Below the pieces are notes generated by a model that worked only from the letters and a program-made list of their open reading frames with translations, did not search any database and was not told the DNA's origin. This document shows, in pieces, positions 1 through 9,556 of a stretch of DNA of 64,000 nucleotides. Position 1 is the stretch's first letter, and every line of letters begins with the position of its first letter. Both the position numbers and the translations under genes were made by a program. The stretch lies in the NCBI RefSeq assembly GCF_050485565.1, contig NZ_JBJHBQ010000009.1:1-64000 (forward strand). Reading direction: 5' to 3'. This DNA is from Glycocaulis sp050485565 (GTDB lineage: Bacteria; Pseudomonadota; Alphaproteobacteria; Caulobacterales; Maricaulaceae).

Positions 1-1163
<1,163 letters not shown>

Positions 1164-1193
1164 GAGGTTCGGCGATCACATCTGTGTTGCCAG

Positions 1194-1226
1194 AAGGGCA
1201 GCTGCGATGCGCAGCTGCCCTTTTTC
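1194..1226 (+). terminator. intrinsic terminator of tuf
   Basis: A 10-bp perfect GC-rich stem (GGGCAGCTGC at 1196-1205 with GCAGCTGCCC at 1211-1220, loop GATGC) is followed directly by five T. It lies 30 bp after the tuf stop codon and should separate tuf transcription from the oxygenase gene and the S10 operon. Confidence 0.93.
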
Positions 1227-1283
1227 TTTGCGCGCGGGCAGCTAGAGTGCGGTCACTCATGGCCATCCGCGTTGGAGACCCCC

Positions 1284-2036
1284 ATGGCGAACGAAGTTGA
1301 ACTGCGGGTGAATCCCGGCCTGGACCCGGCCGCATTCGCGCCGGCCTATGCGCGCGACAAGCTTGTGAGAATCCCCGATGTGTTCGCGCCGGAGACGGCT
1401 GACGCCATCGAGCAATTGCTCGCACGCCATCTGAAATGGCGCCTGGTCTTTCCTGAACCCACGCCTGGCGGGCGCGAGAATGTTGCCATTCTCAGTCAGG
1501 AGGACATCGCGTCGATGGGGCGCCAGGCCATGGCTGAGCGGATGCAGGCGGTCATGCAGCGCGCGCAGAACAATTATGGCTATCTCTATCAGGCCTATCC
1601 GATGATCCAGGCCTATATTTCCGGCTGGGATCCGGGCCATCCTATCCATCAGGTTACGGAGTTTCTGAACTCGCCAGAGTTTCTGGAGTTCGGCCGCGCC
1701 GTTATCGGCGCCGACACGATTACAAAGGCAGACGCACAGGCGACGCTGTACGCGCGGGGCAACTTCCTGACGCGCCATACCGATGAAGGGCACGACCTGG
1801 AGCGCCGGGCCGCCTACACGATTGGTCTGACACGCAAATGGGAACCGGATTGGGGAGGTCTGCTGACCTTTTTCGATGACAATCTGGACATTAGCCGCGC
1901 CTTCGTGCCCCGCTTCAATGTGCTGTCGATTTTTGACGGCCGGATGATGCATTCGGTCAGCCCTGTATCGCCGTTCGCCGGCACCGGGCGCTATCAGATC
2001 ACGGGCTGGTTCCGTGACGATCCGGTAGGGGGCTGA
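1284..2036 (+). CDS. 2OG-Fe(II) oxygenase, prolyl 4-hydroxylase/Tpa1-like
   Basis: Predicted 250-aa non-haem iron dioxygenase with a double-stranded beta-helix fold. Visible active-site residues are the HxD pair (H165-T-D167 in RHTDEGHD), the distal histidine H223 (MMHSV) and R236 (GRYQITGWFR), which would bind 2-oxoglutarate. WEPDWGGLLTFF between them is typical of the Tpa1/OGFOD1-like and P4Hc groups. ATG 1284 is chosen over TTG 1272 because GGAGA at 1274-1278 gives a good ribosome-binding site. The gene stands between tuf and the S10 operon. Relatives of this fold hydroxylate prolines in translation proteins (Tpa1/OGFOD1 on uS12, a Pseudomonas PHD on EF-Tu), so a ribosome or EF-Tu substrate is an attractive but unproven inference. 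It is not a JmjC-type YcfD. Confidence 0.85.
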   Translation: MANEVELRVNPGLDPAAFAPAYARDKLVRIPDVFAPETADAIEQLLARHLKWRLVFPEPTPGGRENVAILSQEDIASMGRQAMAERMQAVMQRAQNNYGYLYQAYPMIQAYISGWDPGHPIHQVTEFLNSPEFLEFGRAVIGADTITKADAQATLYARGNFLTRHTDEGHDLERRAAYTIGLTRKWEPDWGGLLTFFDDNLDISRAFVPRFNVLSIFDGRMMHSVSPVSPFAGTGRYQITGWFRDDPVGG

Positions 2037-2111
2037 GCACCTGCCATACCGGCGCGGTCACAAAGCAGTGCGCGCAGGTGCATAATGGCTTGTGATTGTT
2101 GTGCGCAGATG

Positions 2112-2140
2112 TTGACGGGAGGGTTTGGCCAGAGTATCAA
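2112..2140 (+). promoter_or_regulatory. sigma70-type promoter for the S10 operon
   Basis: TTGACG (2112-2117), a 17-bp spacer and TATCAA (2135-2140) form a near-consensus housekeeping promoter. Transcription would begin near 2147, giving a leader of about 128 nt before rpsJ. The remaining sequence of the 2037-2274 gap shows no ORF. Confidence 0.65.
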
Positions 2141-2274
2141 CCCGCCCTCTAGCGAGCTGGCTGTGCCCTGTCCGGGTAAACGCGGCTTTTGAAGCGAATA
2201 AAATTTGTTACGCGAATGCTGCGGCGGGCGAGTGAGTCCCTGACGCGGCGTCTGCGTATGTTGGGACCGGAGCG

Positions 2275-2589
2275 ATGGCACAAACGAACATCCGAATCCG
2301 CCTGAAGGCGTTTGATCACCGCGTGCTGGATACGTCCACGCGCGAGATCGTCTCGACGGCGAAGCGCACAGGCGCAAACGTGCGCGGGCCGATCCCGCTG
2401 CCTACGCGTATTGAGCGTTTTACGGTGCTGCGGTCCCCGCACATCGACAAGAAATCACGCGAACAGTTCGAGATCCGCACGCACAAGCGTGTTCTCGACA
2501 TCGTCGACCCGACCCCGCAGACCGTGGACGCGCTGATGAAGCTCGACCTCTCGGCTGGCGTGGATGTCGAGATCAAGCTGGGAGCTTAA
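2275..2589 (+). CDS. rpsJ: 30S ribosomal protein S10
   Basis: First gene of the S10 operon, 104 aa. S10 sits in the head of the small subunit and as NusE also takes part in transcription antitermination. The full-length family pattern is seen, including RIRLKAFDHRVLD near the N-terminus and GPIPLPTRIERFTVLRSPH in the middle. The start ATG is preceded by CCGGAG. rplC begins 4 bp after the stop codon. Confidence 0.98.
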   Translation: MAQTNIRIRLKAFDHRVLDTSTREIVSTAKRTGANVRGPIPLPTRIERFTVLRSPHIDKKSREQFEIRTHKRVLDIVDPTPQTVDALMKLDLSAGVDVEIKLGA

Positions 2590-2593
2590 GCCA

Positions 2594-3412
2594 ATGAGCC
2601 AGGCCCAAAACCTGCGCACGGGCGTTATCGCGAAGAAGATGGGCATGACGCGCATCTTCGCCGAGGACGGCTCGCATATTCCGGTGACGGTGCTGCACCT
2701 TGATGGTGTCCAGGTCGTTGCCCAGCGTACCAATGATCGTGACGGCTACACCGCGCTGCAGCTGGGTGCCGGCAAAGCCAAGGTAAAGCGCGCTACGAAA
2801 GCCGAGCGCGGTCACTTTGCCAAGGCTGCCGTGGAGCCCAAGCGCAAGCTGGCCGAGTTCCGCGTCAGCGAGAGCAATCTCATTGATGCCGGTGCCGAGA
2901 TTACGGCTGACCATTTTGTCGAAGGCCAGAAGGTGGATGTTGCCGCCCTGACCATCGGTAAGGGTTTTGCCGGTGCGATGAAGCGCTGGAATTTCGGTGG
3001 TCTCCGGGCCACGCACGGCGTGTCCGTCTCGCACCGCTCGCACGGTTCTACCGGTCAGCGTCAGGATCCGGGCAAGGTGTTCAAAGGCAAGAAAATGGCC
3101 GGCCATCTCGGCCAGGAACGCGTAACGATCCAGAACCTCGAAGTGGTTCGCGTGGACGTGGAGCGTGGCCTGGTTCTGGTGCGCGGCGCGGTTCCGGGCT
3201 CTGCCGATAGCTGGGTCGAGATCCGTGACGCTGTCAAAGGCGCCGGTGTCGAGGGCCTCGCCTATCCGGGCAAGTTCCGCATGGGTGATGAGCCCAAGCC
3301 GGTCGACAATCCCGAGCCCGGCTCTGAAGAAGCTGAAATGGTTGCTGAAGGCGCGCCGGTTGCCGACGCACCAGCAGTGGACGCGGCGGGTGAAGAGGAC
3401 GCCAAGTCATGA
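2594..3412 (+). CDS. rplC: 50S ribosomal protein L3
   Basis: 272-aa L3, an early-assembly protein of the large subunit that reaches the peptidyl-transferase centre. The start is ATG 2594, with GGGAG at 2580-2584; the longer frame back to 2564 overlaps rpsJ and is unlikely. The conserved central loop GSTGQRQDPGKVFKGK holds the glutamine methylated by PrmB in other bacteria. The last 40 or so residues form an acidic Ala/Glu/Pro-rich tail, an extension common in alphaproteobacterial L3. It overlaps rplD by ATGA. Confidence 0.97.
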   Translation: MSQAQNLRTGVIAKKMGMTRIFAEDGSHIPVTVLHLDGVQVVAQRTNDRDGYTALQLGAGKAKVKRATKAERGHFAKAAVEPKRKLAEFRVSESNLIDAGAEITADHFVEGQKVDVAALTIGKGFAGAMKRWNFGGLRATHGVSVSHRSHGSTGQRQDPGKVFKGKKMAGHLGQERVTIQNLEVVRVDVERGLVLVRGAVPGSADSWVEIRDAVKGAGVEGLAYPGKFRMGDEPKPVDNPEPGSEEAEMVAEGAPVADAPAVDAAGEEDAKS

Positions 3413-4047
3413 AACTCGATGTAATCACCCTTGATGCCGGCAAGGCAGGCTCGGTTGAGCTCAGCGACGACATCTTCGCCATTGGCGAAGTGCGCGCCGA
3501 CCTCCTGCAGCGTGCTGTGAAGTGGCAGCTTTCCCTGCGCCAGGCCGGTACGCACCGCGCCAAGGAACGCGCTGAAATTGCCCGCACGGGCAAGAAGTTC
3601 GGCCGCCAGAAGGGCGGCGGTTCGGCCCGTCACGGTTCGCGCCGCGCCCCGATCTTTGTCGGCGGCGGCAAGGCGCACGGCCCGAAAGTGCGCAGCCACG
3701 CGACCGAGCTTCCCAAGAAGGTCCGCGCTCTGGCCCTGAAGCACGCCTTGTCTTCGAAGGCGGGTTCGTCCTCGCTGATCGTTCTGGACGAGGCGCGTCT
3801 GGACAAGCCGAAGACGGCAGCCCTGAAGGCATCGTTCGCCAAGCTTGGCCTGACCAATGCGCTCATCATCGATGGTGAGACGCTGGACGAGAACTTCGCG
3901 CTTGCCGCGCGCAACATCCCGCACGTGGATGTGCTGCCCGCGCAAGGTCTCAACGTCTATGACGTGCTGCGCCGCGACACGCTGGTGCTCACCAAGTCGG
4001 CGATCGAGAAGATCAATGAGCGCTTTGCCGCCAAGGAGAGTGCGTAA
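3409..4047 (+). CDS. rplD: 50S ribosomal protein L4
   Basis: 212-aa L4, a large-subunit protein whose long basic loop lines the exit tunnel; that loop is visible at about residues 60-90 (KKFGRQKGGGSARHGSRR). In E. coli L4 represses its own operon by binding the S10 leader; whether that occurs here is not evident. The start overlaps the rplC stop by 4 bp (ATGA), and the stop overlaps the rplW start (TAATG), so translation is probably coupled. Confidence 0.97.
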   Translation: MKLDVITLDAGKAGSVELSDDIFAIGEVRADLLQRAVKWQLSLRQAGTHRAKERAEIARTGKKFGRQKGGGSARHGSRRAPIFVGGGKAHGPKVRSHATELPKKVRALALKHALSSKAGSSSLIVLDEARLDKPKTAALKASFAKLGLTNALIIDGETLDENFALAARNIPHVDVLPAQGLNVYDVLRRDTLVLTKSAIEKINERFAAKESA

Positions 4048-4340
4048 TGGCCTCGCCCAAGCACTATGACACGATTATCGCGCCGGTGATCACCGAGAAG
4101 GCGACCCTGCTCTCTGAAGAGAACAAGGTTGTGTTCAAGGTTCCTCTGGCCGCGACGAAGAAAGACATCACCGAGGCCGTTGAAGCGCTCTTCAAGGTCA
4201 AGGTGAAAGCGGTCAACACACTGCGCCAGAAGGGCAAGACCAAGCGCTTCCGGGGCCTTGAAGGCCGTCGCGACGATATCAAGAAGGCGGTGGTGACCCT
4301 GGAAGAGGGCCATTCCATCGACGTGAGCACGGGCCTCTAG
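4047..4340 (+). CDS. rplW: 50S ribosomal protein L23
   Basis: 97-aa L23, located at the polypeptide exit site where it docks trigger factor and SRP. The N-terminal IIAPVITEKATLL block and the central VKVKAVNTLRQKGKTKR stretch are typical. The start codon overlaps the rplD stop by one base. Confidence 0.97.
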   Translation: MASPKHYDTIIAPVITEKATLLSEENKVVFKVPLAATKKDITEAVEALFKVKVKAVNTLRQKGKTKRFRGLEGRRDDIKKAVVTLEEGHSIDVSTGL

Positions 4341-4365
4341 GCGCGCGCTTGAAGGAGTTTGAACC

Positions 4366-5202
4366 ATGGCGCTGAAGACATTCAAGCCGACCTCGCCTGG
4401 CCGCCGCGCTCTTGTGCTGGTGGACCGGTCCGAGCTGCACGCCGGCAAGCCGGAAAAGACGCTGGTCGAGGGCCTGCGCCGTACGGGCGGGCGTAACAAT
4501 ACCGGGCGGATCACCGCCCGCCGCCGCGGTGGTGGAGCCAAGAAGCTTTACCGCATGATCGACTTCAAGCGCCGCAAGTTCGACGTGCCCGCCACGGTCG
4601 AACGGCTTGAGTATGATCCCAACCGCACGGCGTTCATCGCCCTCATCAAGTATGAGGATGGCGAGCTGGCCTATATTCTGGCACCGCAGCGCCTGGCCGC
4701 CGGTGACCGCGTGGTCGCCAGCGCCAAGGCTGATGTGAAGCCGGGCAACGCCATGCCGCTGAAAACCATTCCGGTGGGAACCATCATCCACAATGTGGAG
4801 ATGAAGCCGGAAAAAGGTGGCCAGATCGCCCGTTCGGCCGGTGCCTATGCCCAGCTGGTCGGCCGTGAAGCCGGCTACGCCCAGGTTCGCCTGATGAGCG
4901 GCGAGCTGCGCAAGGTCAACGAGAACTGCATGGCCACGATTGGTGCGGTGTCGAACTCCGACCACCTCAACATCAATCTGGGCAAGGCTGGCCGCAAGCG
5001 TCACATGGGCAAGCGCCCGTCCGTGCGCGGTGTTGCCATGAACCCGGTCGATCACCCCCATGGTGGTGGTGAGGGCCGTACCTCTGGTGGCCGTCACCCG
5101 GTGACCCCGTGGGGCAAGCCGACCAAAGGCCGCAAGACCCGCCGTAACAAGGCGACCGATAAATTCATCATCCGTTCGCGCCACGAGCGCAAGAAACGCT
5201 AA
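4366..5202 (+). CDS. rplB: 50S ribosomal protein L2
   Basis: 278-aa L2, one of the most conserved large-subunit proteins, needed for subunit association and peptidyl transfer. The C-terminal signature GVAMNPVDHPHGGGEGRTSG carries the histidine important for activity in E. coli. Ribosome-binding site GGAG lies before ATG 4366. It lies between rplW and rpsS in the standard order. Confidence 0.98.
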   Translation: MALKTFKPTSPGRRALVLVDRSELHAGKPEKTLVEGLRRTGGRNNTGRITARRRGGGAKKLYRMIDFKRRKFDVPATVERLEYDPNRTAFIALIKYEDGELAYILAPQRLAAGDRVVASAKADVKPGNAMPLKTIPVGTIIHNVEMKPEKGGQIARSAGAYAQLVGREAGYAQVRLMSGELRKVNENCMATIGAVSNSDHLNINLGKAGRKRHMGKRPSVRGVAMNPVDHPHGGGEGRTSGGRHPVTPWGKPTKGRKTRRNKATDKFIIRSRHERKKR

Positions 5203-5219
5203 GGGAGCGACCGACCGTC

Positions 5220-5498
5220 ATGCCCCGTTCTGTATGGAAAGGTCCGTTTGTAGACGGATACCTCCTGAAGAAAGCCGATGCCGCCCACGAAGCCGGGCGC
5301 AAGCAGGCTATCAAAACCTGGTCGCGCCGCTCGACCATCATGCCGCAATTTGTCGGCCTGACCTTCCAGGTCCACAACGGGAACAAGTTCGTTCCGGTTC
5401 TGGTGTCCGAGGACATGGTCGGCCACAAGCTCGGCGAGTTTGCGCCTTCGCGGACCTATTACGGTCACGCGGCGGACAAGAAAGCCAAGAGGAAGTAG
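5220..5498 (+). CDS. rpsS: 30S ribosomal protein S19
   Basis: 92-aa S19 of the 30S head, which contacts S13 and the A-site tRNA region. The start MPRSVWKGPFVDGYLLKKA and the block TWSRRSTIMPQFVGLTFQVH are characteristic. It is followed after 4 bp by rplV. Confidence 0.98.
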   Translation: MPRSVWKGPFVDGYLLKKADAAHEAGRKQAIKTWSRRSTIMPQFVGLTFQVHNGNKFVPVLVSEDMVGHKLGEFAPSRTYYGHAADKKAKRK

Positions 5499-5502
5499 CG
5501 CG

Positions 5503-5883
5503 ATGGGCAAGGAAACCAATCCCCGCCGCGTGGCTGAGAACGAAGCGCGCGCCAAGCTGCGGATGATCCGCATCAGCCCGCAAAAGCTGAACCTGGTTGC
5601 TGCGATGATCCGCGGCAAGAAGGTCGAGCGCGCGCTGAACGATCTGGCGTTCTCGCGCAAGCGTGCAGCCGCTGACGTTAAGAAGGTTCTGGAATCGGCC
5701 ATCGCCAACGCCGAGAACAATCACGGCCTCGACATCGACAGCCTTGTCGTGTCGGAAGCCTATGTCGGCAAGAACCTTGTGATGAAGCGTTTCCGGGCCC
5801 GCGCACGCGGCCGGGGTGCGAAGATTCTCAAGCCGTTCTCCGAGCTGACGATCGTCGTTCGCGAAGTCGAGGAGGCCGCGTAA
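5503..5883 (+). CDS. rplV: 50S ribosomal protein L22
   Basis: 126-aa L22, whose beta-hairpin reaches into the exit tunnel (KNLVMKRFRARARGRGAKIL, residues about 88-107). ATG 5503 is chosen; the open frame extends upstream to 5440 but that part overlaps rpsS and has no homology. The stop overlaps the rpsC start (TAATG). Confidence 0.96.
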   Translation: MGKETNPRRVAENEARAKLRMIRISPQKLNLVAAMIRGKKVERALNDLAFSRKRAAADVKKVLESAIANAENNHGLDIDSLVVSEAYVGKNLVMKRFRARARGRGAKILKPFSELTIVVREVEEAA

Positions 5884-6587
5884 TGGGACAGAAGATTAAT
5901 CCGATCGGCCTGCGCCTCGGCATCAACCGCACCTGGGAGTCGCGCTGGTATGCGCGCGGGGAAGAGTATGCAACGCTCCTCCACGAGGATCTGAAGATCC
6001 GCAAATTCCTTCAGGAAAAGCTGAAAGCCGCCTCGATCTCGAAAATCATCATCGAGCGCCCGCACAAGAAATGCCGCATCACCATCTACACGGCCCGTCC
6101 GGGTGTGGTGATCGGTAAAAAGGGTGCCGATATCGAGAAGCTGCGCCGCGAAGTCGCCAAGATGACGGACGCGGAAGTGTTCCTGAACCTGGTTGAAGTG
6201 CGCAAGCCCGAGACGGACGCCAACCTGGTTGCCGACAGCATCGCCCAGCAGCTGGAGCGCCGTGTGGCGTTCCGCCGTGCGATGAAGCGCTCCATGCAGT
6301 CTGCCATGCGCATGGGCGCGCTCGGCTGCAAGATCATCTGTGCCGGCCGTCTGGGCGGCGCGGAGATCGCGCGTTCGGAACAGTACAATGAAGGCTCGGT
6401 GCCGCTGCACACGCTGCGTGCCGATATCGATTACGGCTTTGCTGAGGCGAAAACCGCGATGGGTATCATCGGGATCAAGGTCTGGATCTACAAAGGCGAG
6501 ATCATGGAGCACGACCCGATGGCGTCCGAGCGCCGTATGCAGGAAACCGGCGAGCAGCGGACCCGTTCGGCCCGCCAGAACGCCTAA
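5883..6587 (+). CDS. rpsC: 30S ribosomal protein S3
   Basis: 234-aa S3, part of the mRNA entry channel and helicase activity of the 30S head. The KH domain GXXG loop is seen as GVVIGKKGADIEKLR, and the C-terminal half contains GALGCKIICAGRLGGAEIAR. Start MGQKINPIGLRLG is canonical. The final 20 residues are a variable basic tail. Confidence 0.98.
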   Translation: MGQKINPIGLRLGINRTWESRWYARGEEYATLLHEDLKIRKFLQEKLKAASISKIIIERPHKKCRITIYTARPGVVIGKKGADIEKLRREVAKMTDAEVFLNLVEVRKPETDANLVADSIAQQLERRVAFRRAMKRSMQSAMRMGALGCKIICAGRLGGAEIARSEQYNEGSVPLHTLRADIDYGFAEAKTAMGIIGIKVWIYKGEIMEHDPMASERRMQETGEQRTRSARQNA

Positions 6588-6614
6588 GCCCAGGGCCAAG
6601 AGGGAGTTTGAAAG

Positions 6615-7040
6615 ATGCTTCAACCGAAGCGCACAAAATTCCGGAAGGCCCACAAGGGCCGTATCCACGGAAACGCAAAGGGCGGCTTTACGCTCAATTT
6701 CGGCTCGTACGGGCTGAAAGCAGTCGAGCCTGAGCGCGTCACGGCGCGCCAGATCGAGGCCACCCGCCGCGCGATCACCCGTCACATGAAACGGGCCGGC
6801 CGCGTCTGGATCCGCATTTTCCCGGATGTTCCGGTGTCGAAAAAGCCGACCGAAGTGCGGATGGGTAAAGGTAAGGGTTCGCCGGAATACTGGGTGGCCC
6901 GCGTGAAGCCCGGCCGCATCATGTTTGAGATCGACGGTGTGCCGGATGCGGTAGCGCGTGAAGCGCTGCGCCTTGGCGCCGCCAAGCTGCCGATCAAGAC
7001 CCGTGTCGTAACCCGTCCGGGCGAGCAGGGAGCTGAGTAG
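6615..7040 (+). CDS. rplP: 50S ribosomal protein L16
   Basis: 141-aa L16, which organises the A-site of the large subunit. The segment VRMGKGKGSPEYWVARV contains the arginine equivalent to E. coli L16 Arg81, the residue hydroxylated by YcfD there. The start MLQPKRTKFRKAHKGR is typical, with GGGAG upstream. rpmC follows after 4 bp. Confidence 0.98.
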   Translation: MLQPKRTKFRKAHKGRIHGNAKGGFTLNFGSYGLKAVEPERVTARQIEATRRAITRHMKRAGRVWIRIFPDVPVSKKPTEVRMGKGKGSPEYWVARVKPGRIMFEIDGVPDAVAREALRLGAAKLPIKTRVVTRPGEQGAE

Positions 7041-7044
7041 CGCG

Positions 7045-7248
7045 ATGGAAATGCAAGACGTACGCGCCATGACCGATGACCAGCTCCAGGACAATCTCCT
7101 GAAGCTGAAAAAAGAGCAATTTAACCTGCGCTTCCAACAGGCCACGGGCCAGCTGGAAAACACGGCGCGGTTCTCCAAGGTGCGCAAGGACATTGCCCGC
7201 CTGAAGACCGACATGCGCCGGCGCCAGATCGAAAAGCAAGGGAGCTAG
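7045..7248 (+). CDS. rpmC: 50S ribosomal protein L29
   Basis: 67-aa L29, a two-helix protein near the exit tunnel. DQLQDNLLKLKKEQFNLRFQ and the QLENTARFSKVRKDIARLKT helix match the family. It is preceded and followed by rplP and rpsQ with only 3-4 bp gaps. Confidence 0.97.
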   Translation: MEMQDVRAMTDDQLQDNLLKLKKEQFNLRFQQATGQLENTARFSKVRKDIARLKTDMRRRQIEKQGS

Positions 7249-7251
7249 GCG

Positions 7252-7488
7252 ATGCCGAAGCGCGTATTGCAAGGCGTCGTGGTCAGCGACAAGCAGGCCA
7301 AGACCGTTGTCGTGAAGGTGGAGCGCACATTCCTGCACCCGCTTCTTCGCAAGACGGTGCGGCGTTCGAAAAACTATCATGCCCATGACGAGGCCAACGC
7401 CAAGAAAGTCGGCGACACAGTCCAGATCCAGGAATGTGCGCCCAAATCGAAGCTGAAGCGGTGGGAGGTCGTCTCCGACCAGGCGTAA
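7252..7488 (+). CDS. rpsQ: 30S ribosomal protein S17
   Basis: 78-aa S17, an OB-fold protein binding the 5' domain of 16S rRNA. The block GVVVSDKQAKTVVVKVERTF and the later IQECAPKSKLKRWEVV are diagnostic. A 46-bp gap before rplN carries the next ribosome-binding site GGAGG. Confidence 0.97.
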   Translation: MPKRVLQGVVVSDKQAKTVVVKVERTFLHPLLRKTVRRSKNYHAHDEANAKKVGDTVQIQECAPKSKLKRWEVVSDQA

Positions 7489-7534
7489 GCCGGGTCTGGA
7501 GAGGATCGTTTCCTAGTTCTAACGGAGGATCACG

Positions 7535-7903
7535 ATGATCCAGATGCAATCCAATCTGGACGTGGCCGACAATTCCGGGGCCCGCCGCGTGCAGTGCATC
7601 AAGGTGCTGGGCGGAGCCAAGCGCCGTTATGCCGGCGTGGGCGACATCATTGTCGTCTCGGTCAAGGAAGCCACGCCCAAGGGACGGGTGAAAAAAGGTG
7701 AAGTGCGCAAGGCCGTTGTCGTGCGCACCGCGCGCGACATCAAACGCCGCGACGGTTCCGTCATCCGGTTCGACACCAATGCCGCTGTGCTCCTGAACAA
7801 TAATATGGAGCCACTCGGCACGCGTATCTTCGGCCCGGTTCCGCGTGAGCTGCGGGCGAAGAACCACATGAAGATCATCTCGCTGGCGCCGGAGGTGCTG
7901 TAG
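7535..7903 (+). CDS. rplN: 50S ribosomal protein L14
   Basis: 122-aa L14, located at the inter-subunit face. The N-terminus MIQMQSNLDVADNSGARR and the C-terminal GPVPRELRAKNHMKIISLAP are highly conserved. ATG 7535 follows a strong GGAGG site. It begins the spc part of the cluster. Confidence 0.98.
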   Translation: MIQMQSNLDVADNSGARRVQCIKVLGGAKRRYAGVGDIIVVSVKEATPKGRVKKGEVRKAVVVRTARDIKRRDGSVIRFDTNAAVLLNNNMEPLGTRIFGPVPRELRAKNHMKIISLAPEVL

Positions 7904-7905
7904 TC

Positions 7906-8220
7906 ATGGCTGCGAAGATCAAGAAGGGCGACAAGGTCGTCATCCTGGCTGGCCGCGACAAGGGCAAGACCGGGGAAGTCACCAAGGTGGTTCCGTCAGA
8001 GAACCGCGTGTTCGTGGGCGGCGTGAATATGGTCAAGCGCCATAACCGCCCGACCCAGACCACGCCTGGCGGTATCGAGGAAAAAGAAGCCCCGATCCAC
8101 GTGTCCAACGTGGCTCTTGCTGATCCCAAATCCGGCGAAGCGACCCGTGTCGGCTTCGAGGTGCGTGATGGCAAGAAGGTCCGGGTTGCGAAGAAATCTG
8201 GTGAGGTCATCAATGGCTGA
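7906..8220 (+). CDS. rplX: 50S ribosomal protein L24
   Basis: 104-aa L24, an assembly initiator of the large subunit. The KOW motif is near the N-terminus (KKGDKVVILAGRDKGKTGEV). Its last 8 bases overlap the start of rplE, a sign of translational coupling. Confidence 0.97.
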   Translation: MAAKIKKGDKVVILAGRDKGKTGEVTKVVPSENRVFVGGVNMVKRHNRPTQTTPGGIEEKEAPIHVSNVALADPKSGEATRVGFEVRDGKKVRVAKKSGEVING

Positions 8221-8773
8221 GACCGCGACATATGAGCCGCGCATGAAGACGCGCTACCGCGAGGAAATTCGCGCGCGTCTGAAGGAAAAGTTCGGCTACA
8301 CGAACGACATGCAGATCCCCCGCCTTGACAAGATTGTCATCAATATGGGCGTCGGCGAAGCTGCACAGGACTCCAAGAAGCTCCAGGGGGCTCTGGCTGA
8401 CCTGGAAGCGATTGCCGGTCAGAAGCCGGTCGCCACGCGTGCCACGAAGTCCATCGCGGGCTTCAAGCTGCGTGAAGGCCAGCTGATCGGCGCGAAGGTG
8501 ACTTTGCGCCAGGACCGCATGTACGAGTTTCTCGACCGCCTCGTCACCATCGCCCTGCCGCGCGTCCGCGACTTCCGCGGCCTCAATGGCAAGAGCTTTG
8601 ATGGCAACGGCAATTACGCGATGGGCATGAAAGAGCACATCGTGTTTCCCGAGATCGACTACGACAAGGTCGAAAAAGTGCGTGGCATGGACATCGTTGT
8701 CTGCACCACCGCACGTAACAATGAAGAAGCGAAGGCCCTGCTGGCCGAGTTCGACTTTCCGTTCGCGAACTGA
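8213..8773 (+). CDS. rplE: 50S ribosomal protein L5
   Basis: 186-aa L5, which binds 5S rRNA and contacts the P-site tRNA. MAETATYEPRMKTRYREEIR is chosen as the start (ATG 8213) because it gives the normal family length; the open frame back to 8117 runs inside rplX. Typical blocks include IVINMGVGEA and RDFRGLNGKSFDGNGNYAMG. Confidence 0.96.
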   Translation: MAETATYEPRMKTRYREEIRARLKEKFGYTNDMQIPRLDKIVINMGVGEAAQDSKKLQGALADLEAIAGQKPVATRATKSIAGFKLREGQLIGAKVTLRQDRMYEFLDRLVTIALPRVRDFRGLNGKSFDGNGNYAMGMKEHIVFPEIDYDKVEKVRGMDIVVCTTARNNEEAKALLAEFDFPFAN

Positions 8774-8824
8774 CGCAGCAGGAACGCAGGCCCATCCCGG
8801 GTCCGCACGCAGGAGATGAATTGA

Positions 8825-9130
8825 ATGGCTAAGAAGAGCGCAACCGAGCGTAATGCCCGCGTCGAGCGTCTGGCCGCAAAGTACCTGGCCAAGCGTCAGG
8901 CACTGAAGGCTGTCGCGCGCGACACGTCGCTGCCCGTCGAAGAGCGGTTTGCAGCCCAGCTGAAGCTGGCTGCCCTTCCGCGCAACTCGGCCCCGACCCG
9001 CATCCGCAACCGGTGCAAGGTTTCGGGCCGTCCGCGCGGTTACTACCGCAAGCTGAAAATGTCCCGTATCGCGCTTCGCGAACTGGGTAGCCACGGCCTG
9101 ATTCCGGGCCTGGTCAAGTCGAGCTGGTAG
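8825..9130 (+). CDS. rpsN: 30S ribosomal protein S14 (long, zinc-free form)
   Basis: 101-aa S14 in the 30S head. It is the long form without the four-cysteine zinc ribbon; only the conserved core RNRCKVSGRPRGYYRKLKMS is kept near the C-terminus, followed by the usual end GLVKSSW. A 51-bp gap with a GGAG site precedes ATG 8825. Confidence 0.97.
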   Translation: MAKKSATERNARVERLAAKYLAKRQALKAVARDTSLPVEERFAAQLKLAALPRNSAPTRIRNRCKVSGRPRGYYRKLKMSRIALRELGSHGLIPGLVKSSW

Positions 9131-9143
9131 GGAGGGCAAGCCA

Positions 9144-9542
9144 ATGTCGATGATCGATCCGCTCGGTGACATGCTCACCCGCATCCGCAACGCGCTCATG
9201 CGCCGGCGCACCAGTGTGGTGACGCCCGCGTCGAAGCTGCGCCAGCGTGTGCTCGATGTTCTGCTGGAAGAAGGCTATATCCGCGGCTATTCAGAGTCGC
9301 TGGATGCTGACGGCTTCAAGCAGTTCGAAATCGAACTGAAATACTATGAAGGCGCGCCGGTGATCTCCGAGATCAAGCGCGTTTCCAAGCCGGGCCGCCG
9401 CGAATACTCCAAGGCCAGGGATCTTCCGCTCGTTCAGAACGGGCTCGGGATTGCCATCGTTTCCACGCCGCGCGGTGTGATGAGCGATGCGTCTGCCCGC
9501 GCCCAGAATGTCGGCGGCGAGATTCTCTGCCACATCAGCTAA
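9144..9542 (+). CDS. rpsH: 30S ribosomal protein S8
   Basis: 132-aa S8, a primary 16S rRNA binder. Start MSMIDPLGDMLTRIRNALMR and the C-terminal GLGIAIVSTPRGVMSD are signatures. In E. coli S8 represses the spc operon by binding rplE mRNA; no test of that is possible here. Confidence 0.98.
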   Translation: MSMIDPLGDMLTRIRNALMRRRTSVVTPASKLRQRVLDVLLEEGYIRGYSESLDADGFKQFEIELKYYEGAPVISEIKRVSKPGRREYSKARDLPLVQNGLGIAIVSTPRGVMSDASARAQNVGGEILCHIS

Positions 9543-9556
9543 GGGAGGCATGATCC

